This document shows positions 7,193 to 15,084 of a stretch of DNA of 17,726 nt, piece by piece. This DNA comes from JAZGDL01 sp036477795 (GTDB lineage: Bacteria > Planctomycetota > Phycisphaerae > UBA1845): the NCBI GenBank assembly GCA_036477795.1, contig JAZGDL010000452.1, positions 1 through 17,726 of the forward strand, given 5' to 3'. The position numbers were made by a program, and so were the translations under genes. The notes below the pieces were generated by a model. The model had not been told where the DNA came from, did not search any database, and worked only from the letters and a program-made list of their open reading frames with translations. Every line of letters starts with the position of its first letter. Position 1 is the first letter of the stretch.

Positions 7193-9436
7193 ATGCGAGT
7201 GCATCATCCAATGTGGTTGTTTCGTCAGGCGGCAGGATTCCGAGTGGTCAAAACGGCGATAATCGCAGCGGTGGTAGCTTGTGCGGGGGCCGCAGCTACC
7301 TGGGCGGGCGACGACACGCATAAGAAGGCGAATCAAGTGGCGACCGAAGCTGAGCACAAGCACACCAATCATCTGATCCACGCCACCAGCCCCTACCTTC
7401 TACAGCACGCCCACAACCCGGTGGACTGGTATGAGTGGGGGCCCGAAGCGATCAACAAAGCCAAGGAGGAGGACAAGCCGATCTTCTTGAGCATCGGTTA
7501 CTCTGCGTGTCATTGGTGTCACGTGATGGCACACGAAAGCTTCGAAGACGAGTTGATCGCAGCCATCCTCAATCAATCCTTCGTCAGCATCAAGGTGGAT
7601 CGCGAGGAGCGACCGGACATCGACGAAATCTACATGCAGGCCACGGTTAACATGACCGGCCACGGGGGCTGGCCCATGTCGGTTTTCATGACGCCCGAGG
7701 GTGTTCCCTTCCATTGCGGGACGTACTTCCCAACCCGGCAGTTCGAGCAGATCCTTACGCGACTGGATAACGCCTGGCAGAACGATCGGGCGTCTCTGAC
7801 CCGGCGCGGCAGTGAACTCCGCGCGCGTATTCAGCAATGGGCCAACCGACCGCAGGCCGGTGAGAATGTCATTCCTGAATCGTCAGTGGTGGAGACCGCA
7901 AGAATGATGGCCCGCTATTTCGATATGCGTAAGGGGGGCTTTCGCAGCGGCAGGAACAAGTTCCCTCCGAGCATGGCCATGGACCTGATGCTGCGGGCCC
8001 ACCGGCGGGTGGGCGACGCTAATCTGCTGGCAGCGGTGGAGGTAACGCTGACCCGGATGGCCCGCGGCGGAATCTACGATCATCTGGGGGGCGGCATCTG
8101 CCGGTACAGCACCGACCCGGATTGGCTGGTGCCGCATTTTGAGAAGATGCTCTACGACCAGGCTTTGGTCAGCAGCATCTATCTGGACGCTTTCCAGGTG
8201 ACGGGCAACCGGCTGTTCCAAGAGACCGCCCGCGGCATCTTTGATTATGTGATCGGTGACCTGCAATCGCCCGAGGGCGGCATCTATTCCACGCGCGACG
8301 CGGACAGCGAGGGCATGGAGGGCAAGTTCTACATCTGGACGGTAGCGCAGGTGCGGGAAGTGCTCGGCGACGAGGACGCCAAGCTGTTCTGCGCCTATTA
8401 CGACGTGACCGAAACGGGCAACTGGTTCGAGTCCCGAGGACATGCCCCCTCGGGGCCCAAGAACATTCTGAACATCCAAAAGGACGACGAATCGTTCGCC
8501 AAACTTCACGGCCTGGAGTTGGATACTTGGCGGAGACGGCTGGCGGGAATGAAGGCCGGCATGCTGGAGGCCCGCCGCCGACGGGTTCCGCCGAGTCTGG
8601 ACGACAAGATACTGACCGGCTGGAACGGTTTGATGATCGCCAGCCTGGCCAAGGGGGCCCAGGTGTTCGACGAGCCGCGTTACGGAGACGCCGCGGCCCG
8701 GGCGGCGGACTTTGTTCTCAAAAACATGGTGAAAGATGGGAAGCTGCTGCGCACCTACCGCGGCGGCCGGGCCAGGCTGACTGGGTACTTGAGCGATTAC
8801 GCGTTTCTCACCGATGGATTGCTGAATCTCTACGAATACAGCTTTGATCCGCGGTGGGTGACAGAATCGGTGGCCCTGACCGACAACCTGATCGAGCGCT
8901 ACTTCGATAACAAGGCGGGCGGATTCTTCTATACCGCCTCCGACGGCGAGAAGTTGCTGGCGCGGACCAAGGACGCCGACGACGGAGCTATCCCGTCGGG
9001 CAATTCGCTGGCGGCCATGAACCTGTTACGCCTGGCTATCTTTACCGGCAACCGCGACTATCGAGAAAAGGCTGAGTCGATCTTCAAAGCGTTTGCGCCT
9101 CTGGTGGAGAGATCCCCTTCGCAGCTCGAGCGCCTGTTGTGCGCGGTGGACTTCTACTACGGTCAGCCCAAGGAGATCGCGGTGGTGGGTGATCCGGGTG
9201 ATCCCAACACTCGGGCCATGCTTTCGGCGATACGCGGCGCCTACCGTCCGAACAAGGTGGTGGCCACGGCGTCGGACGCGGACGCAGCCGCCTCGCTTGC
9301 CGAGCATATTCCCCTGCTCAAGGGCAAGCGGCGGATCGATGGCAAGACCACCGCGTTTGTGTGCCAGAACTATAACTGCAAGAAACCGGTGACCGACGTG
9401 GGGGCGCTGCTAAAGCAGCTCGATGCCAGGAAGTAG
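7193..9436 (+). CDS. Exported thioredoxin-domain protein (DUF255/YyaL family)
   Basis: This 747-aa protein has the two-part build of the DUF255 family: an N-terminal thioredoxin-like domain and a C-terminal (alpha/alpha)6 barrel resembling N-acylglucosamine epimerase and glycoside hydrolases. Landmarks are SPYLLQHAHNPVDWYEWG (about 66-83), SACHWCHVMAHESFED with Cys106 and Cys109, the KVDREERPDID stretch, GGWPMSVFMTP, and in the barrel HFEKMLYDQA and LDDKILTGWNGLMI. The biochemical role of the family is unclear. Residues 17-38 form a hydrophobic signal-like segment ending WAGDD, so this copy is probably exported, whereas many relatives are cytoplasmic. Its own promoter lies just upstream. An ATG at residue 7 is another possible start. 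Confidence 0.93.
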   Translation: MRVHHPMWLFRQAAGFRVVKTAIIAAVVACAGAAATWAGDDTHKKANQVATEAEHKHTNHLIHATSPYLLQHAHNPVDWYEWGPEAINKAKEEDKPIFLSIGYSACHWCHVMAHESFEDELIAAILNQSFVSIKVDREERPDIDEIYMQATVNMTGHGGWPMSVFMTPEGVPFHCGTYFPTRQFEQILTRLDNAWQNDRASLTRRGSELRARIQQWANRPQAGENVIPESSVVETARMMARYFDMRKGGFRSGRNKFPPSMAMDLMLRAHRRVGDANLLAAVEVTLTRMARGGIYDHLGGGICRYSTDPDWLVPHFEKMLYDQALVSSIYLDAFQVTGNRLFQETARGIFDYVIGDLQSPEGGIYSTRDADSEGMEGKFYIWTVAQVREVLGDEDAKLFCAYYDVTETGNWFESRGHAPSGPKNILNIQKDDESFAKLHGLELDTWRRRLAGMKAGMLEARRRRVPPSLDDKILTGWNGLMIASLAKGAQVFDEPRYGDAAARAADFVLKNMVKDGKLLRTYRGGRARLTGYLSDYAFLTDGLLNLYEYSFDPRWVTESVALTDNLIERYFDNKAGGFFYTASDGEKLLARTKDADDGAIPSGNSLAAMNLLRLAIFTGNRDYREKAESIFKAFAPLVERSPSQLERLLCAVDFYYGQPKEIAVVGDPGDPNTRAMLSAIRGAYRPNKVVATASDADAAASLAEHIPLLKGKRRIDGKTTAFVCQNYNCKKPVTDVGALLKQLDARK

Positions 9437-9465
9437 AGTTTCATCACACGCGAATCAGCTTATCC

Positions 9466-9532
9466 GAGCCCCAAGCGCCAGCGCGGGGTCTGCCAACCCG
9501 TCGCTTGCTCTCCGGGCTCTGACCGGAGCAAG
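9466..9532. repeat. Short GC-rich palindromes downstream of the DUF255 gene
   Basis: GAGCCCCAAGCGCCAGCG followed by CGGGGTC forms a short palindrome (9466-9490), and CTTGCTC (9504-9510) pairs with GAGCAAG (9526-9532). They begin the 348-bp gap 9437-9784, which is a mosaic of repeats and holds no convincing gene. One of these hairpins may serve as a 3' end, but no T-run follows. Confidence 0.5.
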
Positions 9533-9533
9533 T

Positions 9534-9607
9534 GTAGGGTCCGCCGTGCGGACCATCCCGCGCCCGCCCACCAATCTCGCGTTCGTGGTCCGCATGGCGG
9601 ACCCTAC
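9534..9607. repeat. Inverted pair of a 22-bp palindromic repeat
   Basis: The unit runs from GTAGGGTCCGCC to GCGGACCA at 9534-9555 and appears in reverse orientation at 9586-9607, with a single mismatch over 22 bp. Each unit holds its own GGTCCGC/GCGGACC-type palindrome. Two direct copies of the same unit lie at 12708-12755. Confidence 0.9.
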
Positions 9608-9624
9608 GCGTTTGTGACAGAACC

Positions 9625-9678
9625 TGTGGGACCGGCTTTCCAGCCGGTCAAACGACAGGCTGGAAAGCCTGTCCCACA
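9625..9678. repeat. Paired-hairpin repeat, intergenic copy
   Basis: TGTGGGAC at 9625-9632 pairs with GTCCCACA at 9671-9678, and two inner hairpins (CCGGCT/AGCCGG and CAGGCT/AGCCTG) lie between. It is the inverted counterpart of the copy inside the GT9 gene at 4511-4563. Confidence 0.93.
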
Positions 9679-9784
9679 TACCGCGTGCGGCCGATAAGAG
9701 AAACGGAGAGGGACGAGTCGCTTAAGGAGCCCCGGTGGCGATCCGTATGAGCGGGGCATGAATTATGGTGGAGGCTATTGTGCG

Positions 9785-10405
9785 ATGCAGCGCCAAACCT
9801 TCTTGATTGTCGCGATAGCGTTGACCGCGGCTTTACCACGACCAGTGGATGTACCGGCCCAGCAGAGCCGGACACCTGAGAATGCCGAACCCGACGATGC
9901 CGCAAAGGCGCCCGATCAGGCAGGGTCCGGCGACGCGTCGAAGGCGGAAGAAGCGGTTGACACCGGCCGCAGCGCTCAGCCCCATGTGGCCCGCCCGCAT
10001 TCGCAGTCCTCCGCAAAGGAGATCATCGAAGCGTTCGAGAAGGACCGCCCGGTGAACCGGCCGGTGCGCGCCCGCGGCCATCAGGGCGAAGCGGTCCGCG
10101 GCTCCACTCAACAATCCAAATCGCTGATGCGGGACGGTGAGTATGTCAATAACGTGCGCGGCCGGTTGATGCGTGACGGCGCCTGGTGGAGTTTCGTGTT
10201 TGAGTCGGACACGCCGGAGTCGCCGCACCCCCCGCTGCGCTTACTGCCCAATCAGCAACTGGCCCGGATCGTGATGGAGTCAGAGGCCTCGGCCGAGCAA
10301 CCGGTGTTCGTGCTTTCGGGCGAGGTGACGCTGTTTGAGTCGCGCAACTATCTGCTGATCCGCAAAGCCCTGCGGAGCAGGACCACGCAGAACCTGGAAA
10401 AGTAA
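9785..10405 (+). CDS. Predicted secreted protein of unknown function
   Basis: I do not recognise this 206-aa protein. It starts with a signal peptide-like segment (TFLIVAIALTAALP, about residues 4-17, then VPAQQ). Residues 25-75 are rich in Ala, Glu, Asp and Pro and look disordered. The C-terminal half, from about 105, reads as a folded beta-rich domain (LMRDGAWWSFVFESD ... LLPNQQLARIVMES ... FVLSGEVTLFESRNYLLIRKA). ATG 9785 is preferred because GGAGG lies 10 nt upstream and the signal segment then sits at the terminus; ATG 9758 would add nine residues. Its stop is followed immediately by the STAS gene (TAAATG), so the two are translationally coupled. Confidence 0.72.
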   Translation: MQRQTFLIVAIALTAALPRPVDVPAQQSRTPENAEPDDAAKAPDQAGSGDASKAEEAVDTGRSAQPHVARPHSQSSAKEIIEAFEKDRPVNRPVRARGHQGEAVRGSTQQSKSLMRDGEYVNNVRGRLMRDGAWWSFVFESDTPESPHPPLRLLPNQQLARIVMESEASAEQPVFVLSGEVTLFESRNYLLIRKALRSRTTQNLEK

Positions 10406-10744
10406 ATGAACATCAACGTGGATCGGCGGGGGTCCTATTCACTGGCCACACTGGAGGGCGAGCTTCGGGCGGACGACGCGCTGAAGATTGCCGATACGCT
10501 GCATCCCCTGGTGGCCCCGCAGGGGGCCCGGGTGGCCGTCGATCTGTCCAAGCTCTCCCAGATCAATTCGGCCGGTCTGAGCGAGTTGATCGACGTGGTG
10601 GCTCGGGCGCGGTTGAGCGGCTCGCGGGTGGTGTTGATATCGCCGTCCACTTTCGTGCAGCAGGTGTTTGACGTCACGCGTCTGGACCAGTGGTTCGACA
10701 TCGTGGACGACCACGAAGCCGCGGCGGCGGCGCTGGAGGGGTAG
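10406..10744 (+). CDS. STAS-domain anti-sigma factor antagonist
   Basis: The 112-aa product is a single STAS domain, the fold of anti-anti-sigma factors such as SpoIIAA and RsbV, which bind a partner switching kinase when unphosphorylated. The core motif DLSKLSQINSAGLSELI (about 46-62) has Ser55 in the position usually phosphorylated. Length and the LxGEL strand at 16-20 are typical. No kinase, phosphatase or sigma factor is in the window, so its partners are unknown. It starts one base after the stop of the secreted-protein gene, with GGAAAAG before the ATG. Confidence 0.88.
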   Translation: MNINVDRRGSYSLATLEGELRADDALKIADTLHPLVAPQGARVAVDLSKLSQINSAGLSELIDVVARARLSGSRVVLISPSTFVQQVFDVTRLDQWFDIVDDHEAAAAALEG

Positions 10745-10816
10745 AGCCTATCCCGCGACCGTGGGACAGTATGTGTACTAACGTGGGACAGGTTTCCTAA
10801 CCCGTCATTGACCGGT

Positions 10817-10889
10817 GGGTGGCCCACATCGTTTCGAGGTGGGGGACACGATGATCCACGCGCCGACGTCGGACCTTGCCGTATCATCC
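10817..10889. repeat. 73-bp repeat, copy 1
   Basis: The stretch from GGGTGGCCCAC to CGTATCATCC recurs at 15263-15335 in the same orientation, with two differences in 73 bp. Near its left end CCCACATCG pairs with CGAGGTGGG around a TTT loop, with one mismatch in this copy. A decayed paired-hairpin repeat (10783-10815) lies directly in front. Both sit in the 170-bp gap between the convergent STAS and FG-GAP genes. Confidence 0.93.
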
Positions 10890-10914
10890 CGCGGATGTCA
10901 CCCGGTTGGAGGTC

Positions 10915-12669
10915 CTACGGCGCGGTGTTGAACACGGTCTGGAACGCACCCCAGTCGAGTAGGTCTACGTCGTTGTCCCTGTCGAAGTCGAAGGGGTGGC
11001 AGGCGTCGGGCACGTCACCGTCTTTGAGCAGGCCCACGCAAGCGCGAAACGCGGCGTAGTCGTCGAGGTCCACGTCGGCATCGAGGTCCCCATCCCCCAT
11101 CCGACGACCGAAGACTACGTGGATCTTTCCCACGTCCGATTCATCGACGTACTCTGTCGCCCCGAGAATGAGATCCTGCATCCCGTCGTGGTTCACATCT
11201 CCGGCATAGGATCGATCGCGACCTCCCGTCCAGAACCGCGCCCCGACAATCCCGTCTAAGTCGTCAATGTCAACCGTTCCTGACGCTCCAATTCCCGCTC
11301 CTCCATAGATGACCCGACCCCCAAACATCCAAACAAACAAGTCGGCTACCCCATCGTTATTGAGGTCACCAGGGGCCCTAGTGATCCCCACGGTTGATAC
11401 GCCACCAGCACTCCGCAGAACTCTGAACCCGTTGTCGCCGTTGAGGTCATCGAGACACAGAAACCCCTGGGGGGCGACGTCGGGCCCGCCGAAGATCACC
11501 GCTACCCAATCCCCGGGATTGGCGAACTCCACCCAGACCGTGAGGGCGATGTCGTCGTAGCCGTCGGCGTTGAGGTCCCCCACGCCCTTGGGCCCGGCAA
11601 TGCGCTGCGCCCCGATCTTGGTTCGGCATACGGGGCTGTTGATGATGAACCCGTTGCTGCCGTCCAAATCCGAAAGCTCGAACACACCGGTCTCCCCGGC
11701 GTCGAATCCGCCGTAGAGCAGATACACCCGGTTGTCCGGCAAACCCGGGGGATTGTTGATGGACGACACGAAGAGAAGGTCGGGTACACCGTCCCCGTTG
11801 AAGTCCCCGGCAGAACCGGTGGCTCGCGTCAAGTCATACGCGGAGATGCCGTTGATTTTGATTCCGTTTTCGGGAGTGACGTCATTGGGCACGGTGAAGG
11901 AACCGGAATCGCCGGTACATCGGCCCCCAAAAAGAACGTACGTTTGTCCCGCATTTGTGCGTCCCCCGGGATCCGCCCCCGCCTCCCCGAGAGCCACGTC
12001 GGAAATCCCGTCGTTGTTGAAATCACCTATGTGGGCCATGCCCCCACCGATACCGCCCAAGACGTTAGTTCCGCGGATCGTGAACCCGTTCGAGCCGTTA
12101 AGCGTGGTCAGGTCGAACGATCCGGCGCTGCCTAATCCCGCGCGCCCATAGATCATGTAAGCTTCGCCGGCAGCAAAGACGCCGAAGGGGCTGGCGGTGG
12201 GGGCCCCGACCAAGAAGTCCCCGATTCCGTCATTGTTAAAATCCCCGGCCGGGGCTATGTCGCCCGCCTGACCGCTGAGAAATATCCCCTCGATTCGGAA
12301 TCCAGTGGTCCCGTCGAGATCCTGAGCGTTCCAGGAGCCGTTACCCCCGATGTCGGGTCTTCCGAAGATGATGTAGGTCGCGCCGGCGCTTTTGGTGCCC
12401 GGGTTGCATGGACCCAGGAAATCCGGCGGGGGAAAGGCGCATCCCGATCCGCCGGTAGCGATGTCGTCGATCCCGTCAGCGTTCACGTCCCCGATACCCG
12501 CTACCCTAAAGCCGAATTCCTGATACCGGTACCCTACAACGGTGAATCCGTTCCTTCCGTCCAGCGTGCTCGGATCGACAGATTCCGGAAACTGTCCAGC
12601 CGCCGGAGCCGCAAGAACGATGCTCGCAACACACACGATACCTAGCAGGCGAAACGATTTGAATGTCAT
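10915..12669 (-). CDS. Secreted seven-bladed FG-GAP propeller with dockerin
   Basis: This 584-aa protein has a signal peptide (LLGIVCVASIVLAAPAAGQ, about residues 7-25), then seven FG-GAP/integrin-alpha-like repeats, then a type I dockerin. Each repeat has a calcium-loop core such as GDVNADGIDDIA, GDFNNDGIGDFL, GDFNGDGVPDLL, GDLNADGYDDIA or GDVNHDGMQDLI, and each blade begins with a DLDGxNGF-like phrase. Seven such units would close a beta-propeller. The dockerin has two calcium loops (DGDLDADVDLDDYAAF and DFDRDNDVDLLDWGAF) in the last 60 residues. The likely place is outside the cell or on its surface; the ligand is unknown. ATG 12669 is chosen because GGAGG sits 8 nt upstream; the in-frame TTG at 12675 is too close to it. 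Confidence 0.93.
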   Translation of the reverse strand: MTFKSFRLLGIVCVASIVLAAPAAGQFPESVDPSTLDGRNGFTVVGYRYQEFGFRVAGIGDVNADGIDDIATGGSGCAFPPPDFLGPCNPGTKSAGATYIIFGRPDIGGNGSWNAQDLDGTTGFRIEGIFLSGQAGDIAPAGDFNNDGIGDFLVGAPTASPFGVFAAGEAYMIYGRAGLGSAGSFDLTTLNGSNGFTIRGTNVLGGIGGGMAHIGDFNNDGISDVALGEAGADPGGRTNAGQTYVLFGGRCTGDSGSFTVPNDVTPENGIKINGISAYDLTRATGSAGDFNGDGVPDLLFVSSINNPPGLPDNRVYLLYGGFDAGETGVFELSDLDGSNGFIINSPVCRTKIGAQRIAGPKGVGDLNADGYDDIALTVWVEFANPGDWVAVIFGGPDVAPQGFLCLDDLNGDNGFRVLRSAGGVSTVGITRAPGDLNNDGVADLFVWMFGGRVIYGGAGIGASGTVDIDDLDGIVGARFWTGGRDRSYAGDVNHDGMQDLILGATEYVDESDVGKIHVVFGRRMGDGDLDADVDLDDYAAFRACVGLLKDGDVPDACHPFDFDRDNDVDLLDWGAFQTVFNTAP

Positions 12670-12677
12670 ACCCAAGT

Positions 12678-12682
12678 CCTCC
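12678..12682 (-). promoter_or_regulatory. Ribosome binding site of the FG-GAP gene
   Basis: GGAGG on the minus strand lies 8 nt before ATG 12669 and only 2 nt before the TTG at 12675, which decides the start. Confidence 0.85.
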
Positions 12683-12707
12683 GGGTGGTTCTCTGCCCAC
12701 GCTCATG

Positions 12708-12755
12708 TGGTCCGCATGGCGGACCCTACATTTTGGTCCGCACGGTGGACCCTAC
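12708..12755. repeat. Direct pair of the 22-bp palindromic repeat
   Basis: Two copies (12708-12729 and 12734-12755) of the unit also seen at 9534-9607 stand four bases apart. The right copy overlaps the stop codon of the dockerin protein to its right. They fill most of the 82-bp gap between two same-strand genes. Confidence 0.92.
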
Positions 12756-15064
12756 GGATCGATGGCCGCCGCGAAATCCTGCATGACTGTGGCCTCCTGC
12801 GGGCCGGCCAATTGCGACGCTGCCAGAGTCGCATCGGCCAGCGAAGCGCGCTCCCCACTACTCATGGATTCGTTAGCCCACTGCACCATGGACGACAGCC
12901 CTATCACAGGTCCGTCTACCGGAATAGGTTCATTGTTCGGGGGCGGGTCGGGGTCACCTGTGAAGCAATCGTAGAAGAGGTCAGCGTCATGGTCGTCGAC
13001 GTCGTTGTCGCGGTCGAAGTCCAAAAGTTCGCACGACCGGGGCAACGTACTCCCCGAATTGGCGCACGGCTCGATCTTGGCGAAGTCATTCATGTCCACG
13101 TCCCCGTCCCGGTCGTAGTCCCCCATGCTGTACACAGGTTCGCTCACCGTCACCGTGGCCGTGTAAATGTCACCCGGGGTCAGGGCCCTATTACGTAGCC
13201 ATCGCTCCTCCGTGTCGAAGGACCACTCGCTCAGATCGGTCCAGATGGGGTGAAAGAGCCCATACCCGCTACTGTTACTGGTAGCCGTCATGCCGGCGTA
13301 ATCACCGATGAAGATACCGGCATCTATGGGCACCCCCGAATTATCGAGAACTTGTGTTTCGGACAGTTCGTCGCTGACGACGATCGGATCTTCCCAGGTG
13401 ACGCCGCCGTCGAGGGAGTAGGCGAATGTGATCTGGTAGACCACGTTGGCGTCGCAGGGATCGGTGTCGGGCGAGGTGTCGAAGTACATGACACCGACCC
13501 GGCCTTGTTCGTCCACGGCTATCCAGGGGAAGAACTGCAATGGGAAATGATGACCGCAGGGCACCGGTGCCTCCGGGTCCGGGTCAATACACGTTACGGG
13601 GGTCGGGAAGTCGTTCCCGAGATCAACGTTAACCGGGGCGGACCAGGTTATCGTTTCTCCAGGAAGGGTCGAGACTCTGCCCCGCACCACGTAGATGTTG
13701 GAGTCCACCGTGCGGGTGGTGTCACACTCGGAGGGGATCTCGCTAACTCCGCCGGGCGTTTCCTCCGCGGGGTAGGCTACGTAGATGGTCCCTCCACGAC
13801 CGCACAAGTCCGTGGGATCATTGCGATCCACCGCAATCGAAGGGAACGGAGTCATCCTGAAATTAAAGGCGAATGGGACCAGGGTCGAGCCCAAAACGGC
13901 GCTGCGCGAGAGTCCGCGGTATCCCCCCTCAACGATCGGCGTGGCGCAGGTGTCTCCCTCGACGCAGGTGGTTGATCCTGCCAGGGGGAGTCGCGGTTTG
14001 AACTCAAGGTCTGTGCCCGCAACGTTCCATTCCCCGCGGCGGTAGCGGATCTGGTCGAGGACTGCACCAGAGGCGTCTCTAGCTCCCCTTGGCTGCATCC
14101 AGGCGACGTTGATCTCTCCCTCGGGCCCGACGGCGATCGCCGTGCCGAATGGGTTTGGACCCTCTTCGGAAGACTCAGAGAGATCGCTCGGAAAGAATGC
14201 CAAGTCCAGACCCACCACGCAAGGTGAGCCCTGCTCGCATAGCGCGGGGTTAATGAAGTCACACCCGGCGCATCGCGACGCCCACAGGTGAGCCCACGAG
14301 TTAACAATGTACACGTCTTCGGTGAACGAGCTAGCCGCCATTTTAGGCAGGTCAACAACGGAACCGGCAACATAACCGACCTCCCAACCTGTTAGGGGGT
14401 CGCCCCAACGCAGCCTTGCAAAGAACTTGCCACCACCGCCGACGTCATACCCGCCAAGGTAAAGGTACTTGCCGCCGGCCCCGCCTCCGGCAGCCGTTGC
14501 CGGATCCCATTGCCCTGTACCAAGAAAGGTGAAGCAGGGGTTGGCCGGGTCTACCGGGTTAAACGTGAGGTCGTCGCGATTGAAGCTGTGGCCTCGGACC
14601 AAGCAGTCGAAGCCCGGATCGCAACTCAGGTCGCAGGGATCAGGATTAACGTCCCGGTCGAAGCGCAGCCAGGTGGCTCCCCCGTCGTCGGAGATGGCGA
14701 ACCCAATCCCGTGAGGATCGCCCGCAGGATCGAGGGACAGCTTGGAGCCGTCATTCCAGGCGCCCAGGAGCAGATTCGGATCCCACGGGGCTACGGTGAT
14801 CGACGTTTCGTTGTGCATCTTGGGGTCGTCGTCGCAGGTCGCGTCGTTGAGGCAGTCTTCGACTTTCACGTGGCCAGAATCAGCTCCGTCCGGTCCCAAG
14901 GGGTCGTTCGCGCGGTAGTTGAGGCTGACCGTTGGAGGCCCCGGTGGGTCGATCCCCATGGCCGCGGGCGGCGGCAACCCCAGCCAACATAGTACAAACA
15001 CAGCAACAGCGCTTCGCAACTGGCCCGTAGTAAAGCGCCGTATTTGAAGAGAATCGAGCGACAT
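12752..15064 (-). CDS. Secreted sialidase-fold (Asp-box) protein with dockerin
   Basis: The 770-aa product begins with a signal peptide (about residues 15-36, SAVAVFVLCWLGLPPPAAMG). The long middle region resembles sialidase/BNR propellers: Asp-box motifs are seen as ISDDGGATW (about 124-132) and YSLDGGVTW further on, with repeated phrases such as ITVAPWDPN, IAVGPEGEINVAWM and IAVDEQGRVGVMYF. I see no FRIP-type catalytic arginine motif, so enzyme activity should not be assumed. A type I dockerin (loops DYDRDGDVDMNDF and DFDRDNDVDDHDADLF) occupies about 647-700, followed by an extra tail of about 70 residues. ATG 15064 has GGAGG 7 nt upstream; an upstream TTG-type start at 15295 would translate repeats. 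The TAG stop lies inside a repeat unit. Confidence 0.88.
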   Translation of the reverse strand: MSLDSLQIRRFTTGQLRSAVAVFVLCWLGLPPPAAMGIDPPGPPTVSLNYRANDPLGPDGADSGHVKVEDCLNDATCDDDPKMHNETSITVAPWDPNLLLGAWNDGSKLSLDPAGDPHGIGFAISDDGGATWLRFDRDVNPDPCDLSCDPGFDCLVRGHSFNRDDLTFNPVDPANPCFTFLGTGQWDPATAAGGGAGGKYLYLGGYDVGGGGKFFARLRWGDPLTGWEVGYVAGSVVDLPKMAASSFTEDVYIVNSWAHLWASRCAGCDFINPALCEQGSPCVVGLDLAFFPSDLSESSEEGPNPFGTAIAVGPEGEINVAWMQPRGARDASGAVLDQIRYRRGEWNVAGTDLEFKPRLPLAGSTTCVEGDTCATPIVEGGYRGLSRSAVLGSTLVPFAFNFRMTPFPSIAVDRNDPTDLCGRGGTIYVAYPAEETPGGVSEIPSECDTTRTVDSNIYVVRGRVSTLPGETITWSAPVNVDLGNDFPTPVTCIDPDPEAPVPCGHHFPLQFFPWIAVDEQGRVGVMYFDTSPDTDPCDANVVYQITFAYSLDGGVTWEDPIVVSDELSETQVLDNSGVPIDAGIFIGDYAGMTATSNSSGYGLFHPIWTDLSEWSFDTEERWLRNRALTPGDIYTATVTVSEPVYSMGDYDRDGDVDMNDFAKIEPCANSGSTLPRSCELLDFDRDNDVDDHDADLFYDCFTGDPDPPPNNEPIPVDGPVIGLSSMVQWANESMSSGERASLADATLAASQLAGPQEATVMQDFAAAIDP

Positions 15065-15071
15065 GTCTTTG

Positions 15072-15076
15072 CCTCC
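15072..15076 (-). promoter_or_regulatory. Ribosome binding site of the sialidase-fold gene
   Basis: GGAGG on the minus strand stands 7 nt before ATG 15064 and rules out the longer frame that would read through the repeats. Confidence 0.85.
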
Positions 15077-15084
15077 ACTGCGTT

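Noticed and set aside
10435..10887. Minus-strand frame opposite the STAS gene reaching into the 73-bp repeat
   Set aside because: It encodes only the antisense of STAS plus repeat sequence.
12752..15064. Calling the protein an active exo-sialidase
   Set aside because: Asp-boxes show the fold only; no FRIP-type arginine motif or other catalytic set could be identified.
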